Source: Nocardioides luteus (GTDB lineage Bacteria > Actinomycetota > Actinomycetes > Propionibacteriales > Nocardioidaceae). Taken from it: DNA of 64,000 bases. The stretch covers positions 300,178 to 364,177 of the forward strand of contig NZ_BMRK01000003.1 in NCBI RefSeq assembly GCF_014648595.1. Reading direction: 5' to 3'. How positions within the stretch are numbered: the first letter of the stretch is position 1; every line of letters starts with the position of its first letter. Positions 61,087 to 64,000 of the stretch are shown one piece after another. The notes under the pieces were generated by a model. That model saw nothing but the letters and a program-made list of their open reading frames with translations. It was not told the DNA's origin and ran no database searches. Position numbers and translations under genes: made by a program.

Positions 61087-61138
61087 TGTTGACACCGACA
61101 ACACCCTGCAGCATCGTTACATGTTGACACCGTCAACA
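61087..61138. promoter_or_regulatory. two TGTTGACACCGTCAACA-type operators
   Basis: TGTTGACACCGACAACA (61087-61103) and TGTTGACACCGTCAACA (61122-61138, perfect 7-bp arms) have centres 35 bp apart. The TTGACA inside each could also be a -35 box, so binding would block transcription of ferredoxin-P450. The adjacent TetR gene is the likely binder. Confidence 0.75.
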
Positions 61139-61183
61139 CTCGGTGCCGGTCGTCACACCACGACATCACCAGAGGAGAAGTCC

Positions 61184-61504
61184 ATGGCAACGGTCAACTT
61201 CGTCACCTTCGACGGGGAGCAGGTCGAAGCGCCCTTGGTCGAGGGGCAGTCGCTGATGCAGGTCGCGATCGACAACGCCGTCCCCGGGATCGACGGGGAC
61301 TGCGGGGGCGAAGCCGCCTGCGGCACCTGCCACGTCGTCGTCGACCAGCAGTGGGCCGGGCGCTGCAGCGAGCCCGCCGACGCGGAGGAGCAGATGCTCG
61401 AGATGAACCCCGACCGTCAGGCGACGTCACGGCTCTCCTGCCAGATCGCGCTCAGCGACGACCTGGGCGGGCTCACCGTCCACCTCCCCGAGTTCCAGTT
61501 CTAG
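61184..61504 (+). CDS. 2Fe-2S ferredoxin (adrenodoxin/putidaredoxin type) for CYP153
   Basis: 106 residues. The cluster ligands are Cys 40, Cys 46, Cys 49 and Cys 86 (spacing C-x5-C-x2-C-x36-C), as in vertebrate-type ferredoxins of P450 systems. GAGGAG precedes ATG 61184. It passes electrons from the reductase at 62909 to the P450. It is the first gene of the operon under the two operators. Confidence 0.93.
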   Translation: MATVNFVTFDGEQVEAPLVEGQSLMQVAIDNAVPGIDGDCGGEAACGTCHVVVDQQWAGRCSEPADAEEQMLEMNPDRQATSRLSCQIALSDDLGGLTVHLPEFQF

Positions 61505-61520
61505 AGCAGATCGGAGCACC

Positions 61521-62912
61521 ATGATGGACACGCTCGACCGCGTCGTCGCGACCGTGCAGGCGAACGTTCCGATGGAACGCCAGATCCAGGGCCTGCACCT
61601 CTACCAGAAGGCCAAGGCCCGGCTGCTCGGCACTTCCCGCCCGGCCCCCTTCGCCGAGGAGCCGATCCCGCCCGTCGACCAGGTCGGCCTCGCCGACATC
61701 GACATGAGCAACCCGTTCATGTTCCGGCAGGGCCAGTGGATGCCGTACTTCGCACGTCTGCGGGACGAGGCCCCGGTCCACTTCCAGGCGAACAGCCGGT
61801 TCGGGCCGTACTGGTCCGTGACCAGGTACGACGACATCCTGACCGTCGACAAGGACCACGAGACCTTCTCCGCCGAGCCCTTCATCGTGATCGGTACGCC
61901 GCCGCCCGGCCTCGAGGTCGAGATGTTCATCGCGATGGACCCGCCCCGCCACGACCAGCAGCGGCAGGCCGTCCAGGGTGTGGTGGCGCCGAAGAACCTC
62001 AAGGAGATGGAGGGGCTGATCCGCGAGCGGGTCTGCGACGTCCTCGACAACCTCCCCGTCGACGAGCCGTTCAACTGGGTCGATCGCGTCTCGGTCGAGC
62101 TGACCGCGCGGATGCTCGCCACGCTCCTCGACTTCCCGTACGAGGAGCGCCGCAAGCTCGTCTACTGGTCCGACCTCGCCGCCGGCAGCGAGGAGGCGAC
62201 CGGCGGCACCTCGGACACCGACGAGATCTTCCGAGGGGTCCGGGACATGGCCCGCGCGTTCACCGACCTCTGGCACGCCAAGGCCGCCCGGACGGCCGCC
62301 GGGGAGGCTCCCGGGTTCGACCTGATCTCGATGCTGCAGGCCAACGAGAGCACCAAGGACCTGGTGAAGCGGCCGATGGAGTTCCTCGGCAACCTCACCC
62401 TGCTGATCGTCGGCGGCAACGACACCACCCGCAACTCGATGACCGGTGGTGTGCTCGCCCTCAACCAGTTCCCGGACGAGTTCGCGAAGCTCAAGGCGAA
62501 CCCGAGCCTGATCCCGGGCATGGTCTCCGAGATCATCCGCTGGCAGACCCCGCTCGCCTACATGCGCCGGGTCGCCACGAAGGACACCGTGCTCAACGGC
62601 CAGTTCATCCGCAAGGGCGACAAGCTCGTGATGTGGTACGCCTCCGGCAACCGCGACGGACGCCACTTCGACCGCCCCGACGACTTCATCATCGACCGGT
62701 CGAACGCGCGCAGCCACCTCTCGTTCGGGTTCGGGCTGCACCGCTGCATGGGCAACCGGCTCGCCGAGCTGCAGCTGCGGATCCTCTGGGAAGAGCTTCT
62801 CGCGCGCTTCGACGACATCGAGGTCGTCGGCGAGCCCGAGCACGTGCAGTCCAACTTCGTGAAGGGCTACAGCTCGCTGCCGGTGAAGCTCACCCGCAAG
62901 GCGGCCTCATGA
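61521..62912 (+). CDS. CYP153-family cytochrome P450, terminal alkane/fatty-chain hydroxylase
   Basis: 463 residues. I-helix GGNDTTRNSMTGGVLALNQF (about 298-317), ExxR in SEIIRWQTPLAYMRR, heme loop FGFGLHRCMGNRLAELQL with Cys near 409. The stretches ADIDMSNP, FGPYWSVTRYDDI and AMDPPRHDQQR match CYP153, a family that hydroxylates medium-chain alkanes at the end carbon. ATG 61521 or the next ATG has GGAG upstream. Reductase start overlaps by 4 nt. Confidence 0.93.
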   Translation: MMDTLDRVVATVQANVPMERQIQGLHLYQKAKARLLGTSRPAPFAEEPIPPVDQVGLADIDMSNPFMFRQGQWMPYFARLRDEAPVHFQANSRFGPYWSVTRYDDILTVDKDHETFSAEPFIVIGTPPPGLEVEMFIAMDPPRHDQQRQAVQGVVAPKNLKEMEGLIRERVCDVLDNLPVDEPFNWVDRVSVELTARMLATLLDFPYEERRKLVYWSDLAAGSEEATGGTSDTDEIFRGVRDMARAFTDLWHAKAARTAAGEAPGFDLISMLQANESTKDLVKRPMEFLGNLTLLIVGGNDTTRNSMTGGVLALNQFPDEFAKLKANPSLIPGMVSEIIRWQTPLAYMRRVATKDTVLNGQFIRKGDKLVMWYASGNRDGRHFDRPDDFIIDRSNARSHLSFGFGLHRCMGNRLAELQLRILWEELLARFDDIEVVGEPEHVQSNFVKGYSSLPVKLTRKAAS

Positions 62913-64000
62913 CCCGGGGGCGCGCTGTCGTCATCGGTGCCAGCCACGCCGGCGCCCAGCTCGGCGCGCGGCTCCGGTCGGTCGGCTGGGAGGGCGAGAT
63001 CCTGCTGATCGGCGACGAGCCGTACCTGCCCTACCAGCGCCCACCCATGTCCAAGACCTACCTGGCCGAGACCGCCGAGATCGACGATCTGCTGATCCGC
63101 GGCCCGGAGTTCTACGACCGGCAGGGCATCTCGATCCGTCGCGGACGGGCCGTACGCATCGACCGCGACGAGCACCGCGTCGTCCTCGACGACGGCGAAT
63201 CTGTCGGTTACGACAAGCTCGCCCTGTGCCTGGGCGCTCGTCCGCTGCCCCTGCCCGTGCCGGGAGCCGATCTGCCCGGCGTCCACCAGCTGCGTACGGC
63301 GGAGGACGTCGAGGCGATCCGGTCGGCAGTCCGCGGCAGCAGGCGAGCCGTGATCGTGGGCGGCGGATACATCGGCCTGGAGACCGCCGCCTCCCTGCGG
63401 AAGCTCGGTCTGGAGGTGACCGTCGTCGAGGCGGCCGACCGCGTCCTCAAGCGGGTCACCGCACCGGAGGTCTCCGACTTCTTCCACCGCACCCACCAGG
63501 CCGCAGGCGTCCACGTGCGCACCGACGCGACCGTGGTCGCGCTCGAAGGCACGGGCCGCGTCAGCACCGTCCGTCTAGCCGACGGCGAGACGCTGCCCGC
63601 CGACGTCGTCATCGTCGGCATCGGGGTACGCCCCAACGTCGACCTCGCCCGTGATGCCGGGCTGGACGTCGGAGACGGCATCCGCATCGACCCCTACGCC
63701 CGCACCAGCGATCCCGACATCGTCGCCGCCGGTGACTGCACCAGCTATGAGGACGCCCGCTACGGCCGGGTCCGGCTGGAGTCGGTGCCCAGCGCCGTCG
63801 AGCAGGCGAAGGCGGCCGCCGCCACCATGTGCGGACGGTCCGAGCCCATCGCAGCGCTCCCCTGGTTCTGGTCCGACCAGTACGACCTCAAGCTGCAGAT
63901 CGCCGGCCCCAACACGGGCTACGACCAGGTCGTCCTGCGCGGCGACCCCCGCTTCGACCGCGAGTTCTCCTGCTTCTACCTGCGCAAGGGCGAGCTGATC
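62909..64000 (+). CDS. FAD-dependent ferredoxin reductase (putidaredoxin reductase type), 3' end outside window
   Basis: 364 visible residues, no stop before the window end. FAD motif AVVIGASHAGAQLGARL (a variant GxSxAG), PPMSKTYL, NAD motif AVIVGGGYIGLETAASL, GIGVRPNVDL and DIVAAGDCTSYEDARYGR identify the class III P450-ferredoxin reductase. ATG 62909 overlaps the P450 stop (ATGA), completing the three-gene electron chain. Confidence 0.94.
   Translation, partial: MTRGRAVVIGASHAGAQLGARLRSVGWEGEILLIGDEPYLPYQRPPMSKTYLAETAEIDDLLIRGPEFYDRQGISIRRGRAVRIDRDEHRVVLDDGESVGYDKLALCLGARPLPLPVPGADLPGVHQLRTAEDVEAIRSAVRGSRRAVIVGGGYIGLETAASLRKLGLEVTVVEAADRVLKRVTAPEVSDFFHRTHQAAGVHVRTDATVVALEGTGRVSTVRLADGETLPADVVIVGIGVRPNVDLARDAGLDVGDGIRIDPYARTSDPDIVAAGDCTSYEDARYGRVRLESVPSAVEQAKAAAATMCGRSEPIAALPWFWSDQYDLKLQIAGPNTGYDQVVLRGDPRFDREFSCFYLRKGELI

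Noticed and set aside
61521-62912. CYP125-type steroid side-chain P450
   Set aside because: The sequence matches CYP153 (FGPYWSVTRYDDI, GGNDTTRNSMTGG) and the three-gene electron chain; no steroid operator is nearby.
1-64000. Insertion sequence or prophage carrying the repeats
   Set aside because: No transposase, integrase, RAYT or structural phage gene was seen on either strand.

Overview
The window is very GC-rich actinobacterial chromosome with dense genes, many 4-bp start/stop overlaps, several probably leaderless genes (a TAnnnT-type -10 about 6-8 nt before the start codon) and a mycothiol-type enzyme. The bldG / DUF1998 helicase / tad / ssd / HAD gene order and a KstR2 steroid regulon point to a Nocardioides-like member of the Nocardioidaceae; this is inference, since no rRNA or marker gene is present. 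I see no tRNA, rRNA, CRISPR, phage or insertion sequence.

Layout. 0-9 kb: end of a BldG-type anti-anti-sigma gene, a divergent MrfA/Rv3649-like helicase, a minus-strand tad (Flp pilus/type II-like secretion) locus and a HAD phosphatase. 9-24 kb: mixed housekeeping and accessory genes: Fic-like protein, methyltransferase, glycosyltransferase, two tandem secreted S1 proteases, two paralogous membrane-anchored proteins, IclR/mycothiol maleylpyruvate isomerase, SigJ-type sigma factor with AhpD-like partner. 23-31 kb: amino-acid deaminase/aldolase, aldonolactone oxidase, MFS transporter, and a LysR gene between two class A beta-lactamase-fold genes.

31-52 kb is a nearly complete gene set for breaking down the last two steroid rings (HIP pathway): echA20, ipdC, fadA6, ipdF, fadE30, an enoyl-CoA hydratase, fadE31-32-33, ipdAB, kstR2, fadD3, plus two SDRs and a second thiolase. 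FadD3 would activate HIP; FadE30, IpdF, IpdC and EchA20 lead to ring D opening; IpdAB opens the last ring; FadA6 and the FadE31-33 set finish beta-oxidation. Palindromic KstR2-like boxes lie in four intergenic regions of this cluster. A GNAT, a second YidC, a K+/H+-type antiporter and a toxin-antitoxin pair are interspersed.

52-64 kb: a secreted protein of unknown function, nitroreductase, a YhgE + MMPL export pair with divergent TetR, a TerC protein, and a TetR-controlled CYP153 alkane-hydroxylase operon (ferredoxin, P450, ferredoxin reductase) running off the right edge.

The most unusual aspect is the density of dispersed palindromic repeats. At least five families (called R1-R5 here) recur between genes, inside operons, and, for R1 and R2, in frame inside protein-coding genes, including steroid acyl-CoA dehydrogenases. 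R4 and R5 form arrays whose left half is direct units and right half the same units inverted.
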